This document shows positions 8,517-17,155 of a DNA stretch of 58,594 nt, piece by piece. How positions within the stretch are numbered: the first letter of the stretch is position 1; each line of letters begins with the position of its first letter. The stretch comes from Rathayibacter sp. VKM Ac-2754 (lineage in GTDB: Bacteria > Actinomycetota > Actinomycetes > Actinomycetales > Microbacteriaceae). Made by a program: the position numbers and the translations under genes. The stretch is from the NCBI RefSeq assembly GCF_009807095.1, contig NZ_WUCC01000015.1, positions 1-58,594 on the forward strand, read 5' to 3'. The notes below the pieces were generated by a model. That model had not been told where the DNA came from and searched no databases. It worked only from the letters and a program-made list of their open reading frames with translations.

Positions 8517-10103
8517 ATGCCCACTGTCATCGCACCCTCCGTCGTCCTCACCGACTGCTCGTTCGCCTGGCCGGACGGCTCGATCGTCCTCGACCGCGTC
8601 ACCACCGCCTTCGGGCGCGGCCGCACCGGGCTCGTCGGAGCCAACGGCGCCGGCAAGTCCACGCTCGTCCGGCTCGTCACCGGCGATCTCCTCCCCTCGA
8701 GGGGAACCGTCTCGACCACGGGGCCGGTCGATCTGCTGCCGCAGCGTCTAGATCGCGGACCGGACGACACCGTCGCCGACCTGCTGGGGATCCGCCCGGA
8801 ACTCGACGCCCTGCACTCGATCCTCGGCGGCGACGCCGATCCACGGCACTTCGAGGCGCTCGACGACGACTGGGACCTCGAGGCCCGGGCGGTCGCCGCG
8901 CTGCACGACGTGGGTCTCGACCTCGACGATCTGCGGCGTCCGGTCGCGACGCTGTCCGGCGGGCAGGCGGTCCTCACCGCCGTCACAGGGGTCCGCCTGC
9001 GCGATGCGCCGATCGCCGTCCTCGACGAGCCGACGAACGACCTCGACCGCCGGTCGCGCGGGCTGCTCCTCGACCTCGTCGACCGCTGGCGCGGCACGCT
9101 GATCGTCGTCAGTCACGACCGCGAGCTGCTCGAGCACGTCGACGAGATCGCCGAGCTGCGCGACGGTGCGCTCCGCACCTCCGGAGGCTCGTGGTCGGTG
9201 TTCGAGGAGCGGCTCGTTCTCGAGCGCGCGGCGGCCGAGCGCGATCTGCGCGACGCCGACCAACTGCTGCGCGCCGAGCGCCGGCAGCGGATCGAGGCCG
9301 AGACGACCATCGCGCGCCGGGCGAAGGCGGGCGCCCGATCGGCGGAGTCGATGCCGAAGATCCTCGCGAACGCCCGGAAGAACAGGGCCGAGACGACCGC
9401 CGGGCGTCTGCGGGCCGGTCACGGCGAGGCGGAGGCGCGCGCCCGCGAGCAGGTCGACGCGGCCTCGCGGGCGATCCGCGACGACGACACGGTCCGGATC
9501 GAGCTCCCCGATCCGGGGCTGCCGGCGGGGCGGCGGCTGGCCGAGCTCACAGTGCGCGGGCGGACCACCGTGCTGCAGGGACCGGAGCGGATCGCCGTCG
9601 TCGGGGCCAACGGCACGGGGAAGACGACCCTGCTCGAGCAGCTCGTCGGCGCTCGGGACGCCCGCCCGCATCCGATCGTCGACACTCGCGCGACCGCGCT
9701 GACCGACCGGATCGGCTGGCTCCCGCAGCGCCGGGACGGGCTGCTCGACGACGACCGCACCGTGCTCGAGCACGTGTCCCGCGCGGCGCCCGCCGTGCCG
9801 ACGGGCGACCTGCGCAACGCGCTGGCCCGGCTGCTCCTCCGGGGCGCGATCGTCGACCGGAGGGCCGCGGCGCTGTCGGGCGGGGAGCGCTTCCGCGTGG
9901 CGCTCGCCGGCCTGGTCCTCGCGCAGCCCGCTCCGCAGCTGCTCGTGCTCGACGAGCCGACGAACGACCTCGACATGGCCACGACCGACCACCTCGTCGA
10001 CGTGCTCGCGGCCTGGCGCGGCGCTCTGCTCGTGGTGAGCCACGACGAGACGTTCCTGGATCGCTTGCGACTGGACGCGCGGGTGACCCTCGACCCCGGG
10101 TGA
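8517..10103 (+). CDS. ABC-F family ATPase (possible ribosome-protection protein)
   Basis: 528 residues with two ABC domains and no membrane segments. The first has Walker A GANGAGKST (about 42-50), signature LSGGQ and Walker B AVLDEPTNDLD. The second has Walker A GANGTGKTT (about residue 364), signature LSGGE and LVLDEPTNDLD. The linker between them is charged and helix-forming (ERAAAERDLRDADQLLRAER, then a long RAKAGARSAESMPK stretch), as in ABC-F proteins that bind the ribosomal E site. The members closest in design give antibiotic resistance or act as translation factors; which applies cannot be decided here. The leader peptide and hairpins upstream favour an inducible resistance factor. 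Confidence 0.88.
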   Translation: MPTVIAPSVVLTDCSFAWPDGSIVLDRVTTAFGRGRTGLVGANGAGKSTLVRLVTGDLLPSRGTVSTTGPVDLLPQRLDRGPDDTVADLLGIRPELDALHSILGGDADPRHFEALDDDWDLEARAVAALHDVGLDLDDLRRPVATLSGGQAVLTAVTGVRLRDAPIAVLDEPTNDLDRRSRGLLLDLVDRWRGTLIVVSHDRELLEHVDEIAELRDGALRTSGGSWSVFEERLVLERAAAERDLRDADQLLRAERRQRIEAETTIARRAKAGARSAESMPKILANARKNRAETTAGRLRAGHGEAEARAREQVDAASRAIRDDDTVRIELPDPGLPAGRRLAELTVRGRTTVLQGPERIAVVGANGTGKTTLLEQLVGARDARPHPIVDTRATALTDRIGWLPQRRDGLLDDDRTVLEHVSRAAPAVPTGDLRNALARLLLRGAIVDRRAAALSGGERFRVALAGLVLAQPAPQLLVLDEPTNDLDMATTDHLVDVLAAWRGALLVVSHDETFLDRLRLDARVTLDPG

Positions 10104-10137
10104 CCGCCCGCGGAGTCGAGGGTGCGGCCAGAACCTT

Positions 10138-10262
10138 CTGATCGAGTAGCCCGTGGAGCGGGCGTATCGAGATCCACCAGCGTCAGAAGAACCGGTCGGA
10201 TGGCCGATCTGCTGGCGGACAGTGGTCTCGATACGCCCCTGCAGGGCTACTCGACCAGCAGG
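10138..10262. repeat. Family A palindromic repeats (two units)
   Basis: CTGATCGAGTAGCC...GGCGTATCGAGATCC, then GGTCTCGATACGCCCC...GGGCTACTCGACCAGC. They lie between the convergent ABC-F and GNAT genes. Confidence 0.85.
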
Positions 10263-10319
10263 CAGGGGGCGGGCGCTCCTATTACTCATCACCGAGGCGC
10301 GAAGCGGTTTCGCCGTTCG

Positions 10320-10730
10320 TCACAACGCAGGCAGCGTGCACCGGTACCGCGGCCGGCCCGGCCAGCGGGGGTCGGCGGGAGCGGGGACGTCCGTGAATCC
10401 GAGACGCCGGTAGAAGCCGATGGCGTCGTCGTCGGTCTCGGCGACGATGACGACTCCCGGATGCCTCCGCCGCAGCTCGCTCACGAGCGCCGACCCCAGC
10501 CCCCGCACCCGGGACGCGATGTACTCGATCTCGAGTCCGTCCTCGCGGATCCGCACCGCAGCGAACGCGTCGAGGCCCCCGTCCCCCACCGCTCCGATGA
10601 TCGAGAGCGTCGGCAGCTCCTCGTCGCGCAGGCGGGCGAGCTCCTCGTCGGGGAGCTCTGCCGCCATCCGCAGCAGCTCGAGGAACCGCGGTGTCGCGAG
10701 GTCGGCGGGTGAGAGATCGCGGAGGGCCAT
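10320..10730 (-). CDS. GNAT-family N-acetyltransferase
   Basis: 136 residues. The acetyl-CoA-binding region is seen in LEIEYIASRVRGLGSALVSELRRR, where RGLGSAL stands for the usual RGxGxG/A loop, and the C-terminal DDDAIGFYRRLGFTDVP is the typical beta-6/alpha-4 motif. The N terminus (ALRDLSPADLATPRFLELL) is variable. The acceptor is unknown. It is convergent with the ABC-F gene and sits downstream of the siderophore transporter operon on the same strand, 72 bp away. Confidence 0.85.
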   Translation of the reverse strand: MALRDLSPADLATPRFLELLRMAAELPDEELARLRDEELPTLSIIGAVGDGGLDAFAAVRIREDGLEIEYIASRVRGLGSALVSELRRRHPGVVIVAETDDDAIGFYRRLGFTDVPAPADPRWPGRPRYRCTLPAL

Positions 10731-10772
10731 CCCCCGATCCTGCCCCCCCCGTCGCCGCGCCTACTGCGGAGT

Positions 10773-10800
10773 CGAGGCGGGAGATCCGGGAGTCGCCTCG
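10773..10800 (-). terminator. Candidate terminator hairpin after siderophore operon
   Basis: Arms CGAGGCG (10773-10779) and CGCCTCG (10794-10800) lie just beyond the stop of the ATP-binding protein gene. The stem is only 7 bp with a 14-nt loop and there is no T-run, so this is tentative. Confidence 0.3.
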
Positions 10801-10802
10801 CG

Positions 10803-11618
10803 TCAGCCCGAGTGGTGCCGCCCGATCGGCAGCACCAGCGGGGTGCGCGACACCGGGTCCTCGATCACGCGCGACTCCATCCCGAAGACGGCGCGCACCG
10901 TCTCGGGCGTCACCACCTCGCCCGGCGTCCCGGAGGCGTACAGCGCGCCGTCGCGCACCGCGAACAGGTGGTCGGCGTAGCGCGCGGCGAGGTTGAGGTC
11001 GTGCAGCACGATCACGATCGTGGTGCCGCGGGAGCGGTTGAGGTCGGTCAGCAGGTCGAGCACCTCGATCTGGTGCGAGACGTCGAGGTAGGTGGTCGGC
11101 TCGTCGAGCAGCAGCACGTCGGTGCGCTGCGCCAGCGCCATCGCGATCCAGACGCGCTGGCGCTGGCCGCCTGAGAGCTCGTCGACCGGCCGGTCCGCGA
11201 TCTCGAGGGTGCCGGTCGCGCGCAGGGCGTCCTCGACCACGGCGTCGTCGTCGGCGGAGGCGCCGCGGCCGAACCAGCCGCGGTGCGGGTACCGGCCGCG
11301 CGCGACCAGATCCGACACGGCGATCCCCTCCGGCGCGATCGGCGTCTGCGGCAGCAGCCCGACCTGCTGGGCGACCTGCCGCGTCGGGAGGCGGTGGATC
11401 GCCTGCCCGTCGAGCAGCACGGCGCCCTCGCGCGGCGTGATCAGCCGCGCCATCGCCCGCAGCAGCGTCGACTTGCCGCAGGCGTTCGCGCCGACGATGA
11501 CGCTGATCGCGCCGGTCGGCACGGTCAGCGAGAGGCCGTCGACCACCACGCGCTCGTCGTAGGCGAGGGTGACGGAGTCGACCGACAGGGTGCGGGCGAT
11601 TCCAATTGAGACGGTCAC
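10803..11618 (-). CDS. Iron-siderophore ABC transporter, ATP-binding protein
   Basis: 271 residues of the FecE/FepC type. Walker A is GANACGKST, an odd variant with Ala-Cys before GKST. Signature LSGGQRQRVWIAMAL and Walker B VLLLDEPTTYLDVSHQ follow, with the H-loop in VLHDLNLAARYADH. It powers import through the two permeases encoded upstream. The GTG start overlaps the preceding permease stop (GTGA) behind GGAGG. It is the last gene of a four-gene operon. Confidence 0.93.
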   Translation of the reverse strand: MTVSIGIARTLSVDSVTLAYDERVVVDGLSLTVPTGAISVIVGANACGKSTLLRAMARLITPREGAVLLDGQAIHRLPTRQVAQQVGLLPQTPIAPEGIAVSDLVARGRYPHRGWFGRGASADDDAVVEDALRATGTLEIADRPVDELSGGQRQRVWIAMALAQRTDVLLLDEPTTYLDVSHQIEVLDLLTDLNRSRGTTIVIVLHDLNLAARYADHLFAVRDGALYASGTPGEVVTPETVRAVFGMESRVIEDPVSRTPLVLPIGRHHSG

Positions 11619-12664
11619 AGGGAGCCTCCGGTGCGGTTGCGGCGGGCGAGGAGCCAGAGCAGGAACGGCGCGCCGATGGCGCCCGTGACCACTCCGACGG
11701 GGAAGCGGGCGCCGCTGAAGACGAGGCCGGCGACGTACTGGGCGACGAGGTCGGCCGTGAGCACGACGACCACGCCGACGAGGGCGGAGGGGATCAGCAG
11801 CGATCGCGCGTCGGGCACGATCCGCCGCGCGATCGGCCCCGACACGAAGGCGACGAACGCGATCGGCCCGGTGGCGGCGGTGGCGACGGCGACGAGTCCG
11901 ACTCCGACGGCCAGGAGCGCGAGACGGCTGCGGCGCACGTCGATGCCGAGCGCGGTCGCCGACTCGTCGCCGAGCTGCAGCACCGCGAGCCGGCCCGCGA
12001 GGAGCAGGGCGAGCGGCACGAGCACGAGCATCGAGATCGCGAGCGGGGGCACGCCGTCCCACAGCGCCGTGTTGAGGCTGCCGGTCAGCCAGCGCAGCGA
12101 CTCCTGGACGTCCTCGAAGTCGGCGCGGGTCTGCACGAACGCGATCACGCTCTGGAACATCGCGCCGACGCCGATGCCGATCAGGATCAGGCGCGCGCCG
12201 ACGACCCCGCCGCCGTCGGCGAGGGAGGCGATCAGCAGCGCCGTCGCGAGCCCGGCCGCGACCGCGATCACCGAGACCGTGGTGCCCGAGAGACCGAAGA
12301 ACGCGATGGCGACCACGGCGGCCGCGCTCGCGCCCGAGGTGATGCCGATGATGTCGGGGCTGGCCAGCGCGTTCCGCAGCATCGTCTGGAAGATCACGCC
12401 GCCCATCCCGAACCCGACGCCGACGAGCACGGCGGTGATGGTGCGCGGCAGGCGCAGAGTGCCGACGGTGAAGGAGGCGCCGGGCACGGTCTCGCCGAGC
12501 AGCACCCGCAGCACGTCGAGCGGCGAGTAGACGGTGTTGCCCACGGTGAGCGAGACCACGACCAGCGCGAGGGCGAGGAGCGCGAGGACCGTGCATCCGA
12601 TCACCGTGCGGCGCAGCCGCTGCCGGCGCCCGGCGACGATGCCGGGAGGCGCGACGGCGCTCAC
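11615..12664 (-). CDS. Iron-siderophore ABC transporter permease (FecCD type)
   Basis: 349 residues, mostly hydrophobic, about nine to ten membrane segments after a basic N-terminal tail. The family core is visible: RLPRTITAVLVGVGFGMGGVIFQTMLRNALASPDIIGITSGASAAA, here spanning about residues 70-120, and GPIAFVAFVSGPIARRIV near the C terminus. It pairs with the 12661-13719 permease to form the inner-membrane channel. GTG start overlaps the previous stop by GTGA, pointing to coupled translation. Confidence 0.92.
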   Translation of the reverse strand: MSAVAPPGIVAGRRQRLRRTVIGCTVLALLALALVVVSLTVGNTVYSPLDVLRVLLGETVPGASFTVGTLRLPRTITAVLVGVGFGMGGVIFQTMLRNALASPDIIGITSGASAAAVVAIAFFGLSGTTVSVIAVAAGLATALLIASLADGGGVVGARLILIGIGVGAMFQSVIAFVQTRADFEDVQESLRWLTGSLNTALWDGVPPLAISMLVLVPLALLLAGRLAVLQLGDESATALGIDVRRSRLALLAVGVGLVAVATAATGPIAFVAFVSGPIARRIVPDARSLLIPSALVGVVVVLTADLVAQYVAGLVFSGARFPVGVVTGAIGAPFLLWLLARRNRTGGSL

Positions 12665-13719
12665 AGGGCCCGCACCTTCGAGCGGCGGACGATCGCGATC
12701 AGCACCGGGGCGCCGATCAGGGCGGTGACGATGCCGACCTCGATGTCGCTGGGGCGGGCGACGACGCGCCCGAGTACGTCGGCGACGAGCAGGAGCAGCG
12801 CGCCGAGCAGGGCCGAGAAGGGGAGCAGCCAGGAGTGCGCCGGTCCGGTGACGCGGCGCGCGAGGTGCGGGACGATCAGGCCGATGAAGCCGATCGGCCC
12901 CGCGATCGCCGTGGCCGCGCCGCAGAGCAGCACCGCGGCGACGCCCGCGACGAGGCGGGTGCGCCCCACGCGGCGGCCGAGTCCGGTGGCGAGGTCGTCG
13001 CCGAGCGCGAGGGCGTCGAGGCCGCGGGCGCTGCCGAGCGCGAGTACCGCGCCGACGGCCAGGAACGGGAGGACCTGGACGATGCCGACGGTCTCGGCGC
13101 CGCCCACTCCGCCGACCTGCCAGAAGCGGAAGCGGTTGAGCGTCGCCTCCTGCGTCAGCAGCACGGCGGTGAGGAGGGAGGTCAGCGCGGCGGCCGTCGC
13201 GGCACCGGCCAGGGCGAGCTTGAGCGGAGTCGCGCCCTCGCGACCCAGGGAGGCGACCGCGTAGACGAACGCGCCGGCCGCGGCCGCGCCGACGAAGGCG
13301 AGCCAGATGAACTGGGGGAGCGTCGTCGCTCCGACGGTCGCGATGCCGAGGACGACCGCGAGCGACGCGCCGGCATTGAGGCCGAGGATGCCCGGGTCGG
13401 CGAGCGGATTGCGGGTCATGCCCTGCATCACCGCACCGGCCAGCCCGAGGGAGGCGCCCACCAGCAGGGCGAGCACCGTGCGCGGCACGCGGCCCTGCAC
13501 CGCCGCATCGGCGATCGAGTCGGGATCGGGGGCGGTCAGCGCCGGCCAGATCTCGCCGAACGGGATCTCGCGCGAGCCGTAGACGAGCGAGAGCACCATC
13601 GCGACGGCCAGCGCCGCGATCACGACGACGAGCGCGACGGCCCTCGTGCGACCGGCGCCCCGCCCGCGAGTGTCGTCGGGGGCGGGGCGCCGGTGCGGCA
13701 GGGAGGTACCGGTGCTCAC
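12661..13719 (-). CDS. Iron-siderophore ABC transporter permease (FecCD type)
   Basis: 352 residues. A basic cytoplasmic tail (SLPHRRPAPDD) precedes about nine to ten membrane segments. Core motifs include GRVPRTVLALLVGASLGLAG, MQGMTRNPLADPGILGLNAGAS and IAGPIGFIGLIVPHLARRVTG, the last facing the ATPase. The start is GTG 13719, which overlaps the binding-protein stop as GTGA; an upstream in-frame extension is Arg-rich and has no site for initiation. Second gene of the siderophore import operon. Confidence 0.92.
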   Translation of the reverse strand: MSTGTSLPHRRPAPDDTRGRGAGRTRAVALVVVIAALAVAMVLSLVYGSREIPFGEIWPALTAPDPDSIADAAVQGRVPRTVLALLVGASLGLAGAVMQGMTRNPLADPGILGLNAGASLAVVLGIATVGATTLPQFIWLAFVGAAAAGAFVYAVASLGREGATPLKLALAGAATAAALTSLLTAVLLTQEATLNRFRFWQVGGVGGAETVGIVQVLPFLAVGAVLALGSARGLDALALGDDLATGLGRRVGRTRLVAGVAAVLLCGAATAIAGPIGFIGLIVPHLARRVTGPAHSWLLPFSALLGALLLLVADVLGRVVARPSDIEVGIVTALIGAPVLIAIVRRSKVRAL

Positions 13720-14753
13720 GACACCTTGTCGGCGGCGGCGGCGAGGCCCGCGGTGTACTCGTCGAGCACCCACGGGATGCTGAGCAGGTTGGGCGACGAG
13801 GTCGCCATGGCCTCGGAGGAGTCGTCGGTCAGCACGTAGACCGAGCCGCGCGCGACGGCCGGGATCTTCGAGAGCAGCGGGTCGGCCTGCAGCGCGGCGA
13901 GCGTGGTGTCGTCGCCGTAGACGATCAGCACGTCGGCGTCGAGCTGGTCGGCGTTCTCGGAGCTGAGGGTGCCGCTGAACGCCTCGGAGTCGCCCGTGAG
14001 GTCGACGACGCTCGGCGCGAGCTCGAGACCCAGGTCCTCGACGAACTTCACGCGGGCGTCGTTCGCCGTGTAGTAGGTGAACGAGCTGGCGTCGGTCGGG
14101 TCGTACCAGCCGTACGTGAAGGTCTTGCCCTCGAGCGAGGGGTGCTCGGCGACCGCGGCGTCGATGTCGGACTCGACGTCGGCGACCTCCGCCTCCGCCT
14201 CGTCCTCGAGACCCAGAGCCGCGCCGTCGAGCTTCGCCGAGTCCTGCCAGGTCGTGCCCCAGGCCAGGCCCGGGTAGGCGACGGTCGGCGCGATCTGCGA
14301 CAGGGTGTCGTAGTCCTCCTGCGTCATGCCGGAGTAGGCGCCGAGGATCACGGACGGCGTGAGGTCGGAGATGGCCTCGTAGGGGATCCCGTCGGTCTCG
14401 TCGAAGAGCGTCGGAGTCTCGTCGCCGGCCGCGTCGAGTGCGTCCTTCGTCCAGGCGAGCAGTCCGTCGCCGTCCTCGTCGCCGTAGGAGGCGCGGGTGA
14501 AGCCGACCGGGGTCACGCCGAGCGCGAGGGCGACGTCCTGGTTGGTCCAGCTGATCGCGACGACGCGGTCGGCCGACTCGACCGTGGTCTCGCCGAACGC
14601 GTGCTCGACGGTGACGGGGAACGCTCCGCCGCCGGCCGTGGCGGCATCGGTCGCACCGGCGTCGGCGCCTCCGGAGCAGGCCGTGAGCAGCAGGGCGGTG
14701 AGGCCGAGCGAGGCGACGGCGGTGAGGCGGAGGGGGGTGCGGGAGGAGGGCAC
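13716..14753 (-). CDS. Iron-siderophore ABC transporter, substrate-binding lipoprotein
   Basis: 345 residues. The signal peptide ends in the lipobox LTAC, with Cys26 as lipidation site, followed by a Gly/Ala/Asp linker. The mature part matches the FecB/FhuD type: VVAISWTNQDVALALGVTPVGF near the start, LTPSVILGAYSGMTQEDYDTLSQIAPTVAYPG in the middle, and a helical backbone between lobes. GTG start lies behind AGAAGGAT. It captures ferric siderophore outside the membrane for the permease pair encoded downstream. A DtxR/IdeR-type box at 14785-14803 indicates iron repression. Confidence 0.93.
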   Translation of the reverse strand: MPSSRTPLRLTAVASLGLTALLLTACSGGADAGATDAATAGGGAFPVTVEHAFGETTVESADRVVAISWTNQDVALALGVTPVGFTRASYGDEDGDGLLAWTKDALDAAGDETPTLFDETDGIPYEAISDLTPSVILGAYSGMTQEDYDTLSQIAPTVAYPGLAWGTTWQDSAKLDGAALGLEDEAEAEVADVESDIDAAVAEHPSLEGKTFTYGWYDPTDASSFTYYTANDARVKFVEDLGLELAPSVVDLTGDSEAFSGTLSSENADQLDADVLIVYGDDTTLAALQADPLLSKIPAVARGSVYVLTDDSSEAMATSSPNLLSIPWVLDEYTAGLAAAADKVS

Positions 14754-14784
14754 GGACGATCCTTCTGAGGGAGTGACGGGTTGC

Positions 14785-14803
14785 GAAGGTTAACCTAACC
14801 TAA
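14785..14803 (-). promoter_or_regulatory. DtxR/IdeR-type iron box
   Basis: On the minus strand the sequence TTAGGTTAGGTTAACCTTC matches 16 of 19 positions of the known DtxR/IdeR consensus. It lies 32 bp upstream of the binding-protein start, consistent with iron-dependent repression of the whole operon. Confidence 0.85.
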
Positions 14804-14915
14804 CTCCCTGGACGCGCTCAAGGCGGGCGCCGTCGACCCTCCAGAAGTCGTCGTGCTCAGCGCTCGAGTACGACGACTGTCGGACTCCCGGGATGCGTCG
14901 GTGCCCGAGGGAGCG

Positions 14916-15446
14916 TCAGAGCGCGCGGAGGACGCGCTCGACGTGCGCGGCCGGCCAGCCCGGCTCGAAGGGGCGCGAGCGCAGCAGCCACCGGTGCAGG
15001 ACCGGGCCGAGGAGGAGCTCGGCCGCCTCCTCCGCGTCGGGGACGCCTCCGCGGCGCAGCCGGTCGGCGACGGCGGCGAGCTGGGGCGCGAGGAGGCGCT
15101 CGCGGTACTGCTCGGCGAGGGCGGCATCGGTCTGGATCGCGGCGGTGAGAGTGCGCAGCAGCGCCTCCCGGGGCGGAGCGGTCAGCTCGGCGATCGTCCC
15201 GGTGACGAGCAGCTCGAGATCGGCGGCGAGGTCGCCGGTGTCGGGCACGGCGACCCGCCCGTCGGCGCCGAGACTCTCCGCGAGCAGTGCGTCGAAGAGG
15301 ATCGCGCCGGTCGACGGCCAGGTGCGGTAGAGCGTCTGCTTGCTCACTCCTGCGCGCGCGGCGATGCCTTCCATGGTGAGGGGGCCGGTCTCGGCGAGTG
15401 CCAGGGCGGCGGTGTGCACGAGGGTCTGAGTCCGGAGGCGCGCCAC
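14916..15446 (-). CDS. TetR-family transcriptional regulator
   Basis: 176 residues. The N-terminal helix-turn-helix is clear: LVHTAALALAETGPLTMEGI then ARAGVSKQTLYRTWPST (about 25-50). The rest is a TetR ligand domain with a TetR_C-like tail (EEAAELLLGPVLHRWLLRSRPF). Start GTG 15446 was chosen because the frame further upstream lacks an initiation codon near the domain; its ribosome site is weak. It is divergent from the SDR gene at 15507, only 60 bp apart, and probably controls it. A short inverted repeat CTCG-N6-CGAG at 15460-15473 is a candidate operator. Confidence 0.87.
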   Translation of the reverse strand: MARLRTQTLVHTAALALAETGPLTMEGIAARAGVSKQTLYRTWPSTGAILFDALLAESLGADGRVAVPDTGDLAADLELLVTGTIAELTAPPREALLRTLTAAIQTDAALAEQYRERLLAPQLAAVADRLRRGGVPDAEEAAELLLGPVLHRWLLRSRPFEPGWPAAHVERVLRAL

Positions 15447-15506
15447 GGGTTCGAGGGTACTCGACGATACGAGACGGTGCGTCCAGTTCTGAGTAGGGTG
15501 GGCGGC

Positions 15507-16322
15507 ATGACCGATGCCACCTGGATGATCACGGGCGCGGGCCGCGGACTGGGCCGGGCACTGACCGAGGCGGCCCTCGAGGAGGGGCACGCGGTCGTCG
15601 CGACGGTGCGCGGCGAGCACGATCTGCCTCCGCACGACCGGCTCGTCGTGCACCGGCTCGACGTGCGCGAGCGAGCAGGGGCCGCCGAGGCCGTGGCGCG
15701 GGCGGTCGAGGCCTTCGGCGGGCTCGACGTGCTGGTCAACAATGCCGGGCACGGTCTGATCGGCGCCGCGGAGGAGGTGTCGGAGGAGGAGGCGCGCACG
15801 ATCCTCGACACCGACCTGCTCGGACCGCTCTGGCTGTGCCAGGCGGCGATCCCGGTGATGCGGGCCGCCGGCTCCGGGCACCTCGTGCAGATCTCGACCG
15901 TGGGCGCGGTCGGGACGATGCCGACGCTCGGCCTCTACAACGCGGCCAAGTGGGGGCTCGAGGGATTCAGTGAGGCCATGGCCGCCGAGGTGCGGGCCTT
16001 CGGCATCCGCGTGACGATCGTCGAGCCGGGCGCCCTCGACACCGCTTGGGCGGGGAGCGGGATGCGCTTCAGCCGCCCGCTGCCCGCGTACGACCCGCTG
16101 CGGACCGAGCTGTTCGGGACGCCGACCGTGCCGTGGCCCGCGAGCTCCGGAGGCGAGGGGCTGGCACCGGGCGAGGCCGCGCGGGCGATCCTGGCGCACG
16201 TCGCGTCCGGCGACGACCGCCTCCGCCTGCTCGTCGGCGACGACGCGCCGGCCCAGGTCGCGGCGGCTCTCGAGCTGCGGCGCCGGGACTACGAGCGCGA
16301 CGCGCGCTTCCCGCGCGACTGA
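15507..16322 (+). CDS. SDR-family oxidoreductase
   Basis: 271 residues. Cofactor loop TGAGRGLGRA (about 8-17), NNAGHG at the NNAG site, Ser in QISTVGAVG, and YNAAKWGLEGFSEAM as the YxxxK helix. The tail (IVEPGALDTAWAGSGMRF) is typical of members that use ketones or aldehydes with unknown substrate. It is divergently paired with a TetR regulator, a common inducible detoxification layout. Family B and C palindromes follow the stop codon. Confidence 0.9.
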   Translation: MTDATWMITGAGRGLGRALTEAALEEGHAVVATVRGEHDLPPHDRLVVHRLDVRERAGAAEAVARAVEAFGGLDVLVNNAGHGLIGAAEEVSEEEARTILDTDLLGPLWLCQAAIPVMRAAGSGHLVQISTVGAVGTMPTLGLYNAAKWGLEGFSEAMAAEVRAFGIRVTIVEPGALDTAWAGSGMRFSRPLPAYDPLRTELFGTPTVPWPASSGGEGLAPGEAARAILAHVASGDDRLRLLVGDDAPAQVAAALELRRRDYERDARFPRD

Positions 16323-16334
16323 CCCGCCGATTCA

Positions 16335-16376
16335 GCAGAAGTCGCGGTAGTCGCACGCGAGTACCGCAACTTCTGC
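16335..16376. repeat. Family C hairpin
   Basis: GCAGAAGTCGCGGTA (16335-16349) and TACCGCAACTTCTGC (16362-16376) form a 15-bp stem with one mismatch. It lies just after the SDR stop at a convergent junction and shares AAGTYGCGGTAGTCGC with the hairpin at 57271-57320. It may act as a terminator. Confidence 0.75.
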
Positions 16377-16429
16377 GGAGTCGTCGAGCCTTGAAGCGGC
16401 GCGGAGCCCGGGAGGCGAGGTTCGGCTCG

Positions 16430-16588
16430 CGGAATCGCGTTCGGCTCGTGGGAAGGCGCCGATTCCACGAGCCGAACGTGCTCTGACGAGCCCGAGCGTC
16501 CCGGCGGCCGAGGTCCGGCTCGCGGAATCGCGTTCGGCTCGCGAGAACGCGCCGATTCCACGAGCCGAACGCGTTCTCGCGAGCCGGA
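16430..16588. repeat. Family B palindromes (two units)
   Basis: The second unit has 28-bp arms at 16514-16541 and 16561-16588 matching at 24 positions, built on CCGGCTCGCG and GCGTTCGGCTCG. The first unit (about 16432-16495) is similar but more worn. Shared words are GGCTCGCGGAATCGCGTTCGG and CGATTCCACGAGCCGAAC. They lie between convergent genes. Confidence 0.85.
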
Positions 16589-16609
16589 GGTGCCCGGCGG
16601 CAGCACCGG

Positions 16610-16831
16610 TCAGCGGGGCGTGTTCAGGAGGCGGTACCTCCGTTCGCGCTCGAGCAGGTCGGCGCGTTCGCGGCGCAGCGCGGCGACGTCGGCGTGCGTG
16701 AGGGGGAGGCGCCGGTCGCGCCGGCTCCACGCCACCAGCGCGACTCCGAGGCGGAGGGCGAGGCGGTCGAGGAGTCCGGCGGTGCGGCGTCGTGGTCGGG
16801 CGAGTGCGGTCGCTCCGAGTGCGGTGTTCAC
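16610..16831 (-). CDS. Small basic hypothetical protein
   Basis: 73 residues from a GTG start behind AGAAGGAC, a good ribosome site. The sequence is Arg/Leu-rich: a basic PRRRTAGLLDRLALRLGVALVAWSRR core with a possible amphipathic helix, then a charged helix VAALRRERADLLERERRYR. No known domain recognised. It is the second frame in a transcript that also carries the 23-residue peptide at 17052-17123, 220 bp upstream. A DNA- or membrane-surface-associated role would fit the charge pattern, but this is speculation. Confidence 0.6.
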   Translation of the reverse strand: MNTALGATALARPRRRTAGLLDRLALRLGVALVAWSRRDRRLPLTHADVAALRRERADLLERERRYRLLNTPR

Positions 16832-17051
16832 GAGAATGTCCTTCTGGCAGGGCGCGCAGGCGCGCCGAAGAGCGCCTTGAGGGCGCGGCGAGGAGCGCGC
16901 CGAGGGCGCGCGGAGGCACCGCCGAGGAGGCGGCGCGGAGGACCTGCGAGGGTCCCGGACGGGACGTCGATCCGCACGGCGAGACCGTGGGACCGGGAGC
17001 TTCTTCAGCGCCGTCACCGTCTGAGCGATGACGAGCGGGAGGCTCGACCGG

Positions 17052-17123
17052 TCAGTCGGAGAGGGCGCCGAAGAAGCCGGCGGTGGTGAAGTGCACTGTG
17101 GTGAACTGCGCTGCGTGCTGCAT
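17052..17123 (-). CDS. 23-residue peptide with strong ribosome site
   Basis: ATG 17123 follows AAAGGAG at good spacing and opens a 23-codon frame ending in TGA. The peptide reads MQHAAQFTTVHFTT then AGFFGALSD: two TTVHF/FTT-like blocks, five Phe, three His and no Lys or Arg. A consensus-like promoter lies just upstream (17156-17185). It could be a regulatory leader for the 73-residue gene downstream or a functional micropeptide. Not recognised. Confidence 0.55.
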   Translation of the reverse strand: MQHAAQFTTVHFTTAGFFGALSD

Positions 17124-17155
17124 GGCCAGGCTCCTTTCGTAGATCGGCTCCGACG

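Noticed and set aside
11606-13264. Plus-strand frame over the siderophore permeases
   Set aside because: Asp/Glu/Arg-rich antisense shadow; the minus frames have FecCD motifs and proper membrane segments.
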